A DNA stretch of 64,000 bases from positions 1 through 64,000 of the forward strand of contig NZ_CP022193.1 in the NCBI RefSeq assembly GCF_003111685.1. The letters run 5' to 3'. This DNA is from Alloyangia pacifica (GTDB lineage: Bacteria; Pseudomonadota; Alphaproteobacteria; Rhodobacterales; Rhodobacteraceae). This document shows, in pieces, positions 18,046 through 26,396 of this stretch. Both the position numbers and the translations under genes were made by a program. Each line of letters begins with the position of its first letter. The stretch's first letter is position 1. The notes beneath the pieces are model-generated. The model was not told the DNA's origin. It saw only the letters and a list, made by a program, of their open reading frames with translations, and made no database searches.

Positions 18046-18111
18046 GGAAGGTGCAATCGGTAGTCACACAGAACGACACGAATGTGCTTCACGCCACAAC
18101 AGGAAGACACC

Positions 18112-18921
18112 ATGACCACCAGACGACAGACCCTTGCGGGCCTTGCCCTCGCCGCTTTCGCCGCCCTGTCCGCCGCGCCCGTGCTGGCGGCGGACGCGCT
18201 GAAGATCGGCTCCTATCCCGCCAACCCGCCGTGGGAATTCAAGAACGAGGCCGGTGCCTTCGAGGGCTTCGAGGTCGACATTGTCGAGGAGATCGCGGCG
18301 CGGCTCGGCACCACCGCCGAGATCACCGGCCTCGACTTCCGCGCGCTTTTCGTCGCCACGGCGTCGGGCCGGGTGGACGCGGTGATCTCCTCGCTGAGCA
18401 TCACCGAGGATCGCCTGCAGGCCCAATCCTTCACCCAGCCCTATTTTTCGGGTGCGCTTGGCGTCGCGGCGAAGGCCGGCACGGACATCGCCGGGCAGGA
18501 GGATCTGCGCGGCAAGCGTATCGGCTCAATCGCGACGTCTTTCCCGGAAACCTGGATCAAGGAGCGTGAGGAAGAGCTGGGGTACAAGTCCTATGCGAGC
18601 TACGATTCCACCGCGAACCTGCTCACCGATCTGCGCAGTGGCCGGATCGATGTTGCGGTGAACGACATCGTCGGCCTGCGCTATGCCTTCACCCAGGCCC
18701 AGATGGGTGACCTGAAGGTCGCCTTCGACATTCCGACAGGCGACAAGTTCGCGATCATGATGCCGAAAAATTCCGATCATCTGCAGGCGTTCAACGACGC
18801 CATTTCGGCGATGAAGGAAGACGGCACCATGGCCGGCATCTACGAAAAGTGGTTCGGCGAAGCCCCCGCCGAGGGCAGCCTGACGGTGACCCCGCTGCCG
18901 ATCCCGACTTCCGCCGAGTGA
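18112..18921 (+). CDS. Amino acid ABC transporter substrate-binding protein
   Basis: This 269-residue SBP family 3 protein has a signal peptide (TTRRQTLAGLALAAFAAL, cleaved near VLAAD) and the family signature GFEVDIVEEIAARLG. EDRLQAQSFTQPYFSGALG is the typical lobe-crossing region. The start at 18112 follows GGAAG at good spacing. It would bind a polar amino acid in the periplasm and hand it to the permease at 19015. The neighbouring kynureninase-like enzyme and dioxygenase suggest tryptophan, kynurenine or a related compound, but the ligand cannot be read from sequence. Confidence 0.9.
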   Translation: MTTRRQTLAGLALAAFAALSAAPVLAADALKIGSYPANPPWEFKNEAGAFEGFEVDIVEEIAARLGTTAEITGLDFRALFVATASGRVDAVISSLSITEDRLQAQSFTQPYFSGALGVAAKAGTDIAGQEDLRGKRIGSIATSFPETWIKEREEELGYKSYASYDSTANLLTDLRSGRIDVAVNDIVGLRYAFTQAQMGDLKVAFDIPTGDKFAIMMPKNSDHLQAFNDAISAMKEDGTMAGIYEKWFGEAPAEGSLTVTPLPIPTSAE

Positions 18922-18930
18922 CACGCTGCC

Positions 18931-18957
18931 ATGGAAGGGCGCGCCGCGCCCTTCCAT
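18931..18957 (+). terminator. Strong hairpin after the binding-protein gene
   Basis: A perfect 12-base-pair stem joins ATGGAAGGGCGC (18931-18942) to GCGCCCTTCCAT (18946-18957) with a three-base loop, ten bases after the binding-protein stop. There is no T-run, so it more likely protects the upstream mRNA end or partly attenuates transcription into the permease gene. Confidence 0.65.
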
Positions 18958-19014
18958 CCGCCCAGCGAGACGATGAACGCAGGCCGGACCGACCATGATC
19001 TACCGGAGCTAAAT

Positions 19015-19686
19015 ATGGAAATTCTCGATATTTTCTTCAATATCGATGTCATGAGGCGGGCCTTCCCGTTGCTCATGCAGGGGCTTGTCTACACGATCCT
19101 GCTGGGTGCGGCCTCGATCGTTTGCGGCGGAGTCCTGGGCGTGGTCATCTGCCTGGTGCGGCTTTATTCGCCCAAGGCCCTGCGACTGCTGGCGACCTTC
19201 TACATCGACGTCTTTCGCGCGATCCCCGCGCTGGTCGTGCTGATCCTCGTCTACTATGCGCTGCCCTTCGCCGGCATCGTGCTGTCCTCCTTCATGGCGG
19301 CGACGATTGCCCTGTCGCTGATCCTCGCCGCCTATACCGCCGAGGTGGTCCGGGCCGGGATCGAAGCGGTGCCGAAAGGCCAGTTTGAAGCTTCCGACGC
19401 CCTTGGCCTGTCATTCGCGACCACGATGCGCAAGGTGATCCTGCCGCAGGCGTTTCGCATGATGATCCCGCCGCTGGCGTCCTATTGCGTGTCGATCATG
19501 AAGGACACCTCGCTGGCCTCCGTCGTGGCCATGGGAGATCTGCTCAAGCAGGCCACCGACGCGCAGGCCCTCTTTGCCAACCCGACGCCCCTGTTGCTGG
19601 CCGCGGCGCTCTACGTCGCGCTGCTCTGGCCGATGGTGCGGTTCACCGGCTGGCTGGAGCAACGTTTCAAGCGTGGGTACCGCTGA
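19015..19686 (+). CDS. Amino acid ABC transporter permease (HisM/GlnP type)
   Basis: This 223-residue permease has about five membrane helices and the coupling motif AYTAEVVRAGIEAVPKGQFEASDALGL (read in parts). The start MEILDIFF at 19015 follows GGAG at eight bases; the longer frame would run through the hairpin. It works with the binding protein at 18112 and the ATPase at 16484. Only one permease is present, so the membrane part would be a homodimer. Confidence 0.88.
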   Translation: MEILDIFFNIDVMRRAFPLLMQGLVYTILLGAASIVCGGVLGVVICLVRLYSPKALRLLATFYIDVFRAIPALVVLILVYYALPFAGIVLSSFMAATIALSLILAAYTAEVVRAGIEAVPKGQFEASDALGLSFATTMRKVILPQAFRMMIPPLASYCVSIMKDTSLASVVAMGDLLKQATDAQALFANPTPLLLAAALYVALLWPMVRFTGWLEQRFKRGYR

Positions 19687-19749
19687 GCGGCGCTCCGATC
19701 CGCCCGGACCGTTCCTGCACCGGGCCCCAAATCTGAACTACAGGAGAGC

Positions 19750-20892
19750 ATGATGGCCGAAGTCTCGGGCACCGGAGATGCATATTTTCTCTATCATTCC
19801 ATCGGTCAGTACGATGGCAAACAGCAGGACATGACCGCCGGGCTCACCGAGTTCTCCGAGGTCTGGTCGGCCCCGAATGGCGCGCAATGGAGTGAGATCC
19901 TCGGCAAGCGGCAGCGGTTCATCGACCTTTGGGGCGATCTCATCCACGCGCCAAGGGGGACCGTCGCCACCACCGAGAACGTCACATCTGGCTTGATGTC
20001 CGTCATCGGCGCGCTGCCGGAAGGGACGTTGCGCGGCAAGAAGGTGCTGGTTGCCGAGGATGGCTTCCCGTCGCTGCATTTCCTTTTGGCGGGGCTCGCC
20101 AAGCGCTTCGGGTTCGAGCTGGTCACCGTGGCGATGCGCCAGGGCAGCCCCTGGGTCGAGGAAGAGGACATGATCGCCGAGTGGGACGAGAGCGTCGCGC
20201 TCGCGCTGCTGACCTGGATCAGCTCGACGAGTTCCCACCGGCTCGACATTCCCCGGCTTGTCGCTCATGGCCGGGAGATGGGCTCGATGATCGGCGTCGA
20301 TCTGACTCAGGGCGCCGGCCTGCTGCCCTATGACGTGACCGCCCCGGGGGTCGACTTCGCCCTGTCGACGAGCCTCAAATGGATGTGCGGCACCCCCGGC
20401 GCCGGGATCATCTACGTGGACGCGAATGTGCTGACGACCTGCGAGCCCGAGCTGCGCGGATGGTTCTCGCAGGAGAACCCTTTTTCCTGGGCATTGGACT
20501 CCTTTGCCTTTGCCGACGATGCGCGGCGTTTCAACAGCGGCACCCCGAGCACCATCTCGGCGATCGCCAGCTTGCCCGCGATGGAATGGCGCATGATGCA
20601 GGATGGGCCGGCGATCGTCGCCCACAACCGGTCGCTGACCGGCAAGCTGTTGGCCGGGCTGGATGATCTGGGGCTCGCTCTGGCCAGCCCGAGGGACGCG
20701 GAAAAGCGCGGTGGCAGCCTCATGGTCGCGCTGCCCGAGCAAGTCGACGCGGCGAAGCTGGTGGCCGACCTGAGCGCACGTGACATCCACATGGACAATC
20801 GCAGCCAGATCCTGCGCATGTCGCCTGGTTTTCTGACCACCGACGCGGGCGTCGAGAGAACGCTTCGGGCTCTTGCGGAGCTGATTGGCTGA
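19750..20892 (+). CDS. Kynureninase-like class V PLP-dependent enzyme
   Basis: This 380-residue fold-type I enzyme has a candidate PLP lysine in STSLKWMCGTPGAG and upstream GVDLTQGAGLLPYDV (acidic residue that pairs with the PLP nitrogen). It ends with the small domain. The overall pattern, with a hydrophobic TENVTSGLMSVIG cofactor-phosphate loop, matches kynureninases and relatives. Kynureninase cleaves kynurenine to anthranilate and alanine. Context with a tryptophan dioxygenase 3.3 kb away supports this, but length is slightly short and no kynurenine formamidase is nearby. The start may be the ATG at 19750 or the one at 19753; AGGAG favours the second. Confidence 0.7.
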   Translation: MMAEVSGTGDAYFLYHSIGQYDGKQQDMTAGLTEFSEVWSAPNGAQWSEILGKRQRFIDLWGDLIHAPRGTVATTENVTSGLMSVIGALPEGTLRGKKVLVAEDGFPSLHFLLAGLAKRFGFELVTVAMRQGSPWVEEEDMIAEWDESVALALLTWISSTSSHRLDIPRLVAHGREMGSMIGVDLTQGAGLLPYDVTAPGVDFALSTSLKWMCGTPGAGIIYVDANVLTTCEPELRGWFSQENPFSWALDSFAFADDARRFNSGTPSTISAIASLPAMEWRMMQDGPAIVAHNRSLTGKLLAGLDDLGLALASPRDAEKRGGSLMVALPEQVDAAKLVADLSARDIHMDNRSQILRMSPGFLTTDAGVERTLRALAELIG

Positions 20893-21293
20893 GGGTCGCG
20901 ATGCCGCAGCGCCCAGGCAGGGTCGGGGCGCTGCGGCTATCCCGGAAATGCCGGGCGTGGCTCAGCGCTCGGCCTCGCCCGAGTCATTTCGGTCCCTTCG
21001 GCAGCCTGCGCCGGAAGCTGCACCCGAAATCCCAGAAACCTCGGAAGAATTGCTTCCACCTGCTCGCTCCGTCGGTGTGAGGCGAGAGGATCGCTCCGGG
21101 CACCTGTGATAATCTCTGGGTGCGTCAACCGCTGGGGCGCAATCGGCGATCTCCCGGCGGAACCGCCATCCCGGGGGCCGCATGGGCGTCACCATCTTTG
21201 AGCGCGACAAGGGCGGAGTCCGGCTGAGCGCGGCGATCTGGAGCGGGCATCAGGCTCGCCCTGAATTGCGACATGAGCGAGGGCTTCGGCCCG
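20893..21293. other. Convergent intergenic region
   Basis: This 401-base stretch between two convergent operons holds the hairpin at 20903-20937. The rest shows no convincing coding pattern, repeat or RNA gene. Confidence 0.5.
20903..20937 (+). terminator. Hairpin downstream of the kynureninase-like gene
   Basis: GCCGCAGCGCCC at 20903-20914 and GGGCGCTGCGGC at 20926-20937 form a perfect 12-base-pair stem with an 11-base loop, eleven bases after the stop codon. No T-run follows, so termination efficiency is uncertain. It closes the operon. Confidence 0.6.
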
Positions 21294-22550
21294 TCAGCGA
21301 TCCAGCGCGTCGCGCAGGCGATAGTAGTGGATACCGAGGCCGCCGTAGACCGGGTGCAGGGCGTGGAAGGGCAGGGCGGGGACGGCCGGGCTGGGTGGGA
21401 TTGGCAGCGGCGCGCCTTGCGCGAAATGCGCCGCCATGGACTTGCCGAGCGCGACCGAGAGCGCGACACCGCGGCCATTGAAGCCGGTGGCGGCCAGCAG
21501 CCCCGGCGCCGGGGCGCAGAGCCGGATGCGGTGATCGGGAGTCATGCCGACCCGGCCAAACCAGCGATGCGTGATCTCGAAGCCCTGCCCGAAGAGTCCC
21601 GCGAGCTCCGCCTCGATGCGGGCGAACGCAGCGGCATTCTGGGGATCGGCAAAGCTGCCGCGCCCGCCGAGCATCAGCCGGTTCTCGGGGCCGATGCGGA
21701 AATAGGTGCCGACGCGCCGCGCTTCCGAGACCACCTCGCCGCCGGGCAGGATGCGCGCGAGCTGCTCCGCGTTCAGCGGCGCAGTGGCGATCTGGAAACT
21801 GTTTGCGGGCACCGTGGCCCGGGCCAGCCGCTTATCCAGCGAGGCGGGGGTGTAGACATTGCTGGCAAGGATCACCCGCTCCGCCTTGACCGTGGCGCTG
21901 GCGTCAAGCCGGGCTTGCCAGCCTGCGCCAGTGCGGATCAGGTCGAGCACGGGGCTTCGCGCAAAGAGCTTGACGCCGGCCGCCGCCGCCGCCAGCGCCA
22001 GCCCGCGCGCCAGCTTCAGCGGGTGGACCCGCCCGGCTCGAGGATCGCGCCAGCCGCCGACGAAGCCGTGCGCACCGGTGACCCGCGCCATCGCGTCGGC
22101 GTCCAGCCAGTCGGCATTGACGCCGCGCGCTTGCCATTGCGCCATGCGCGCCCGCAACCCGGGCAGGTGCACCTGCCGGTTGCCGGCCTGGATCCAGCCG
22201 CCCTGCACCGCGTCGCAGTCGATGCCGAGCCGCGCCACCAGCGCGAAGAGGGTGTCGGCGGTGCTCCCGGCGAAATCGCTCGCCGCCGGTCCCCAGAGCC
22301 GGTCCAGCGTGTCCGGGTCATCCTTCAGGCCGGGGATGACCTGCCCGCCATTGCGCCCAGAGGCGCCGAAGCCAGGCTCCTGCGCCTCGAGCAGCACCAC
22401 GTCGGTCCCGGCCTCGGCCAGGTGCAGCGCGGCGGACAGTCCCTGGAAACCGCCGCCGATCACCAGCACGTCACAGCGCAGGCTTTGATCGAGCTGAGGC
22501 CAGCTCGGTGCGTCGGGGGCCGTCGTGGCCCAGAGCGAGGGGAAGGCCAT
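21294..22550 (-). CDS. FAD-dependent amine/amino acid oxidase (PuuB/OrdL-like)
   Basis: This 418-residue DAO-family flavoprotein has the Rossmann motif CDVLVIGGGFQGLSAALHLA near residue 27, GFGASGRNGGQV (a PuuB/OrdL hallmark), and the C-terminal ATGFNGRGVALSVALGK. PuuB oxidises gamma-glutamylputrescine; relatives oxidise other amines or D-amino acids. It is the last gene of an operon with an amino-acid-type ABC importer, 12 bases after the ATPase gene. The likely role is oxidation of the imported amine. No gamma-glutamylputrescine synthetase lies nearby, so the exact substrate is open. Confidence 0.85.
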   Translation of the reverse strand: MAFPSLWATTAPDAPSWPQLDQSLRCDVLVIGGGFQGLSAALHLAEAGTDVVLLEAQEPGFGASGRNGGQVIPGLKDDPDTLDRLWGPAASDFAGSTADTLFALVARLGIDCDAVQGGWIQAGNRQVHLPGLRARMAQWQARGVNADWLDADAMARVTGAHGFVGGWRDPRAGRVHPLKLARGLALAAAAAGVKLFARSPVLDLIRTGAGWQARLDASATVKAERVILASNVYTPASLDKRLARATVPANSFQIATAPLNAEQLARILPGGEVVSEARRVGTYFRIGPENRLMLGGRGSFADPQNAAAFARIEAELAGLFGQGFEITHRWFGRVGMTPDHRIRLCAPAPGLLAATGFNGRGVALSVALGKSMAAHFAQGAPLPIPPSPAVPALPFHALHPVYGGLGIHYYRLRDALDR

Positions 22551-22562
22551 GGCGGACTCCGA

Positions 22563-23294
22563 TCAGATGGGATGGGTGACGCGGCGCAGGAATTCCTGCG
22601 TGCGCGGGTTTTGCGGCCGGGTCAGAACCTCCTCGGCGTTGCCGTGTTCGGCGATCCGCCCTTGGTCGAGGAAGATCACGCCATCTGCGACCTCGCGGGC
22701 GAACTGGATCTCGTGGGTGACGATGAGCATGGTCATATGCTCCTGTGCCAGATCGCGCAGCACCGAGAGCACCTCGCCGACCATTTCGGGGTCGAGCGCC
22801 GAGGTTGGCTCATCGAGCAGGATCGCGTCGGGTCGCATCGCCAGCGCTCGGGCGATGGCGACGCGCTGCTGCTGCCCTCCGGAGAGAGCCGAGGGGTGGA
22901 AATCCATCTTCTCGGCCAGTCCGACGCGGCGCAGGTGTTCTTCGGCGCGGACGCGCACCTCCTCGCGGTTCTCGCCCAGCACGTGCACCGGCCCCTCCAT
23001 GACGTTCTGCAGAGCGGTCATGTGCGGGAAGAGGTTGAAGCGCTGGAACACCATGGCCACCCGCGTGCGGATCGCGTGGATCGAGGCGGCGTGGGCGTCG
23101 ATCGTCTCGCCGTCGATGCTGATGCGGCCCGATTGGTAATCCTCGAGCCCGTTGACGCAGCGCAGCAGCGTCGACTTGCCCGAGCCCGAGGCGCCGATCA
23201 GGCATACCACCTGGCCCTTGTCGACCTCGGCGTCGATGCCCTTGAGCACCTCGTGCTTGCCAAAGGACTTGTGGACATTCTCGAAACGGATCAC
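22563..23294 (-). CDS. Amino acid ABC transporter ATPase (GlnQ type)
   Basis: This 243-residue ABC ATPase has Walker A GASGSGKST, Q-loop [15 protein letters not shown], signature LSGGQQQR and Walker [12 protein letters not shown]. The start is a GTG at 23294 that overlaps the permease stop (GTGA), giving VIRFENVHKSFG. It powers the importer formed with the genes at 23291 and 24015. Confidence 0.9.
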   Translation of the reverse strand: MIRFENVHKSFGKHEVLKGIDAEVDKGQVVCLIGASGSGKSTLLRCVNGLEDYQSGRISIDGETIDAHAASIHAIRTRVAMVFQRFNLFPHMTALQNVMEGPVHVLGENREEVRVRAEEHLRRVGLAEKMDFHPSALSGGQQQRVAIARALAMRPDAILLDEPTSALDPEMVGEVLSVLRDLAQEHMTMLIVTHEIQFAREVADGVIFLDQGRIAEHGNAEEVLTRPQNPRTQEFLRRVTHPI

Positions 23295-23947
23295 GTCGAG
23301 GCTCCCATTTTGAGTTCGACCCGGCGCATCAGGAAGTTCAGCGGGATCGTCAGGCACAGGTAGAGCGCCGCGACCATGGTGAAGACGGTCATGTTGTCGA
23401 AGGTCGAGGACGCCAGCATCTTGCCTTGCATGGTCAGCTCTGCGACCGAGATCACCGACACCTGGCTGCTGTCCTTGAGCAGCATGACCATATTGTTGCC
23501 GTAGGGCGGCAGGGCGATGCGGAAGGCCTGCGGCACCACGATGCGGCGCATCATCTTGCCATGCTTCATGCCAATGGACTTTGCGGCCTCGATCTGGCCC
23601 CGGTCCACGGCTTCGATGCCGCCGCGGAAAGTCTCGCCGATGTAGCACGAATAGGTCAGCGCAAGCCCCATCACCCCGGCCTGGAAGGCGGTCAGGTCAA
23701 GGCCGATCTCGGGCATCACGAAATAGATGTAGAAGAGCACGACGAGGATCGGGATGCCACGGAGGAACTCGACGATGTAGCGCGCGGGAAGGCTCAGCCA
23801 GCGGTTCCCGGAACTGCGCATCAGCGCCCACATCAGACCCAGCGCCGAGGCGAGGACAAGCGAAAGCAGGGTCACGGCAACAGTCTGCCAGAGCCCGGTG
23901 ACAAGCAGCGGCAGATACTCCTGTATCCGCTCGGAAAGGGGGGACAT
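23291..23947 (-). CDS. Amino acid ABC transporter permease
   Basis: This 218-residue HisM-type permease has about five membrane helices and the coupling motif YIGETFRGGIEAVDRGQIEA (read in parts). Its stop overlaps the ATPase start. It lies 67 bases after the binding-protein gene, and the gap holds a strong hairpin. It is the single permease of this importer. Confidence 0.9.
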   Translation of the reverse strand: MSPLSERIQEYLPLLVTGLWQTVAVTLLSLVLASALGLMWALMRSSGNRWLSLPARYIVEFLRGIPILVVLFYIYFVMPEIGLDLTAFQAGVMGLALTYSCYIGETFRGGIEAVDRGQIEAAKSIGMKHGKMMRRIVVPQAFRIALPPYGNNMVMLLKDSSQVSVISVAELTMQGKMLASSTFDNMTVFTMVAALYLCLTIPLNFLMRRVELKMGAST

Positions 23948-23971
23948 GGAGGTCTCCTGTCAGGACGTCAT

Positions 23972-23995
23972 GGGCCCGGCGCTTGGGCCGGGCCC
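23972..23995 (-). terminator. Hairpin between binding-protein and permease genes
   Basis: GGGCCCGGC at 23972-23980 and GCCGGGCCC at 23987-23995 form a nine-base-pair GC stem with a six-base loop. It lies in the gap after the binding-protein gene on the minus strand. It lacks a T-run and probably stabilises the upstream message or partly attenuates. Confidence 0.6.
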
Positions 23996-24014
23996 GGCAA
24001 GTCTGGCTAAGGGG

Positions 24015-24752
24015 TCAGAGCCCGTACTTGCCGAAAATCTCGGCCAATTCGCCGCTTTGCTGCATCTCGGCGATGGCTGCGTTGACCTGTTCGAGCAGCT
24101 CGGGCTTGTCCTTCGAGACCGCGAGCGCGACATCGCCGACACCCATCGGCGTGTAGCCGTCCACCAACTTCACCCCCAGCCCCGGGTTCTGTGCGATCTG
24201 ATAGGCGACGATCGGCTTGTCGCCGAAGCCCGCCTTGATCCGACCGAGCTTCACGTCGCGCATGATGTCGACCAGGCTGTCGTAGAGCTTCACCTCGCTG
24301 AAGATACCCTTTTCCTGAAGCTGGTCCGCGAAGGTCGTGCCGATCTGCGCGCCGACCACTTCGCCCGCGAGATCCTCGAGCTGGTAGGCGCCCGCATCCT
24401 CCGCTGCCACGAAGGCCGCGTCGCCGTAGCTGTAGACCGGGGTCGAGAAGTCGACCACTTCTTTGCGCTTGTCCGTGGCGAACATGCCGGCCGAGATGAC
24501 GTCGATCTTGCCTGTCTGCAGCGCGGGGATCAGCGCCGAGAACTGGGTGACGGCAAATTCGGGCGTCATCTCGAGATCTTCGGCAATGGCGGCGGCGAGG
24601 TCCACCATCGCGCCGGTCGGCTTCTGCGTGCCGGTGTCGACGAAGGTGAAGGGAATGCCGGTCGTGGTCACTCCGACCGTCAAATTCTCGGCGTGCGATT
24701 GGGCCGCGCAGAGCGCGAGCGCCCCGGCCATGGCGAGCGAGCGGAGTTTCAT
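24015..24752 (-). CDS. Amino acid / amine ABC transporter substrate-binding protein
   Basis: This 245-residue SBP family 3 protein has a signal peptide (KLRSLAMAGALALCAAQSHA) and the two-lobe pattern (GAMVDLAAAIAEDLEM; DKRKEVVDFSTPVYSYGDA). It is the first gene of the operon with the permease, ATPase and PuuB-like oxidase. It is divergent from an XRE-cupin regulator that probably controls it. The ligand is unknown; the oxidase suggests an amine or amino acid. Confidence 0.9.
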   Translation of the reverse strand: MKLRSLAMAGALALCAAQSHAENLTVGVTTTGIPFTFVDTGTQKPTGAMVDLAAAIAEDLEMTPEFAVTQFSALIPALQTGKIDVISAGMFATDKRKEVVDFSTPVYSYGDAAFVAAEDAGAYQLEDLAGEVVGAQIGTTFADQLQEKGIFSEVKLYDSLVDIMRDVKLGRIKAGFGDKPIVAYQIAQNPGLGVKLVDGYTPMGVGDVALAVSKDKPELLEQVNAAIAEMQQSGELAEIFGKYGL

Positions 24753-24817
24753 CGGCTGTCTTCCCTGTGTCTGGCGCCACGCTTGCCGCCGGGGCGGGGT
24801 GACGCGGTTTCATTCTG

Positions 24818-24885
24818 TTCTTCACGATATTGAAGAATATGGCCAATGCAACAGAATTTGCGGCTAAATTTCATTTGTGTGAAAT
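24818..24885. promoter_or_regulatory. Two palindromic sites between the importer operon and the XRE-cupin gene
   Basis: TTCTTCA (24818-24824) pairs with TGAAGAA (24831-24837), and ATTTCA (24868-24873) pairs with TGAAAT (24880-24885). Both have six-base spacers and share TTCA/TGAA ends. They lie between the divergent start codons, suggesting operators for the adjacent regulator. Confidence 0.45.
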
Positions 24886-24997
24886 ATTGCGCGTTAGGTG
24901 ACGGTTTCTCTTCATTTTTCATGCGGGCGAAGGTAAGCAGGAGCGGTCGTCGGGGCGGTGCCGCCGGCGCTGCGTTCACTGGGATGAAGATTCGCCG

Positions 24998-25609
24998 ATG
25001 CCCTCAGCCGAAAATGAAGCGAAGCTGCTGTCAGATCCGATGGGTGAGATGGACGACATCTCGCTTGGCGAAGCGATCCGGCAGGCGCGCAAGGGGCGCG
25101 GATTCTCGTTGCAGACCGTCGCCGAGGGGGTGGGTATCTCCACCGGGCTGCTAAGCCAGATCGAGCGCGGCATCTCTTCGCCCTCGATCCGCAACCTGCG
25201 CGCGATCTGCGAGGTGATCGGCATTCCCTTCCTGTCGCTCTTCGCAGAAACCGACAGTGCCAGCCGCGAGGCCGGGATCATCGTCCGCGAAGGGCGGCGG
25301 CGTACTGTCGACTTCGGTGACAAAGGCATGGTGAAGTCCTTCCTCACTGCGCACGACAAGGGCGCGCTGCAGGTGATGGAGATCGTCCTCGATCCGGGCG
25401 GCAGCTCGGGGGAGGAATCCTATTCTCATGAAGGCGAGGAATGCGGCGTGGTGCTCAGCGGGAAGCTCGAACTCTGGGTCGAGGACGACCGTTTCGTGCT
25501 GGGTGAGGGCGACGCCTTCCACTTCGAAAGCCGCCGCCCGCACAGGTTCCGAAATCTGGGCAACGATCAAAGCCGGGTGATGTGGGTGACAACGCCGCCG
25601 GTCTGGTAG
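24998..25609 (+). CDS. XRE-family regulator with cupin domain (PuuR-like)
   Basis: This 203-residue protein has an N-terminal XRE helix-turn-helix (LGEAIRQARKGRGFSLQTVA, GLLSQIERGISSPSI). A C-terminal cupin follows (about residues 125-200, with SHEGEECGVVLSGKLEL and GDAFHFESRRPHRF). PuuR-type proteins of this layout control polyamine and amino acid catabolic operons through ligand binding in the cupin. It is divergent from the importer and PuuB-like oxidase operon, which is its likely target. An in-frame ATG at 25040 is an alternative start. Confidence 0.88.
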   Translation: MPSAENEAKLLSDPMGEMDDISLGEAIRQARKGRGFSLQTVAEGVGISTGLLSQIERGISSPSIRNLRAICEVIGIPFLSLFAETDSASREAGIIVREGRRRTVDFGDKGMVKSFLTAHDKGALQVMEIVLDPGGSSGEESYSHEGEECGVVLSGKLELWVEDDRFVLGEGDAFHFESRRPHRFRNLGNDQSRVMWVTTPPVW

Positions 25610-25732
25610 GGTGCCGGCGCGGTGGGCAACGCCAAGGGGCCCTTCGGATTCTGGGAGTGCTGGCGATAGCTTCCGCTTCGAGGGCGCCGACGCTCCGTCT
25701 CCACCACGACCTTGCCGGCGCATCGATCCGTC

Positions 25733-25745
25733 TACTATGGTAGTA
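25733..25745. promoter_or_regulatory. Palindrome directly before the second XRE-cupin start codon
   Basis: TACTA-TGG-TAGTA is a perfect five-base inverted repeat ending two bases before the ATG at 25748. No ribosome-binding site is seen there, so the transcript may be leaderless and the site may be an operator covering the start of transcription. Confidence 0.4.
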
Positions 25746-25747
25746 CG

Positions 25748-26311
25748 ATGAAGAGCGATGACATTGACCACAGGCTTGGTGCCCGCATCCGCGCCGAGAG
25801 GGAGAGCCGCGGCTGGTCCCTCACCGAGCTGGCCCAGCGGGCGAAGGTCTCTCGGGCGATGATCCACAAGGTCGAGCGCGCCGATAGTTCTCCGACCGCC
25901 AATTTCCTCGGGAAGCTTTCCGGGGCCTTCGGGCTCAGCATGTCGACTTTGCTTGCCCGTGCCGAGGCGACCGGTGGCAATCTCCTGCGCAGGGATGACC
26001 AGCCGATCTGGACCGATCCGGACACCGGCTATATCCGCCGCCAGGTCTCGCCCAAGTCCGACATGCCACTCGATCTCGTGCAGGTCACCCTTCCAGGCGG
26101 CAAGGATGTGCCCATGCCGGCCTCGGCCTATGCCTTCATCCGGCAATTGATCTGGGTTCTGGAGGGCGAGCTGGTCTTTCTCGAGGGCGATGTCCGTCAC
26201 GAACTGCACACCGGGGACTGCCTGCATCTGGGCGCACCCGAGGACTGTGTTTTCTGCAATGAGGGCCATCAGCCTTGCACCTATGTCGTGGCGGTCCTGC
26301 GCGACGGGTGA
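25748..26311 (+). CDS. Second XRE-family regulator with cupin domain
   Basis: This 187-residue protein has an XRE helix-turn-helix (LGARIRAERESRGWSLTELA, SRAMIHKVERADSSPT) and a C-terminal cupin (LIWVLEGELVFLEGDVRHEL, GDCLHLG). The start at 25748 is preferred because the upstream extension is unlike the family. It precedes a GNAT acetyltransferase gene by 85 bases on the same strand and probably controls it. The protein is similar in design, but not in sequence detail, to the regulator at 24998. Confidence 0.85.
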   Translation: MKSDDIDHRLGARIRAERESRGWSLTELAQRAKVSRAMIHKVERADSSPTANFLGKLSGAFGLSMSTLLARAEATGGNLLRRDDQPIWTDPDTGYIRRQVSPKSDMPLDLVQVTLPGGKDVPMPASAYAFIRQLIWVLEGELVFLEGDVRHELHTGDCLHLGAPEDCVFCNEGHQPCTYVVAVLRDG

Positions 26312-26344
26312 CTGTTGCTCGCGAAGGCGCAGCATATTGACGAT

Positions 26345-26364
26345 ATATCCAATATAGTGGATAT
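26345..26364. promoter_or_regulatory. Inverted repeat upstream of the acetyltransferase gene
   Basis: ATATCC at 26345-26350 and GGATAT at 26359-26364 form a hyphenated inverted repeat in an AT-rich island 33 bases before the GNAT start. It may be a promoter-overlapping operator for the adjacent XRE-cupin regulator. Confidence 0.35.
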
Positions 26365-26396
26365 CCCTGCCGCCATAGTGCACAGGGGAAACGGAG

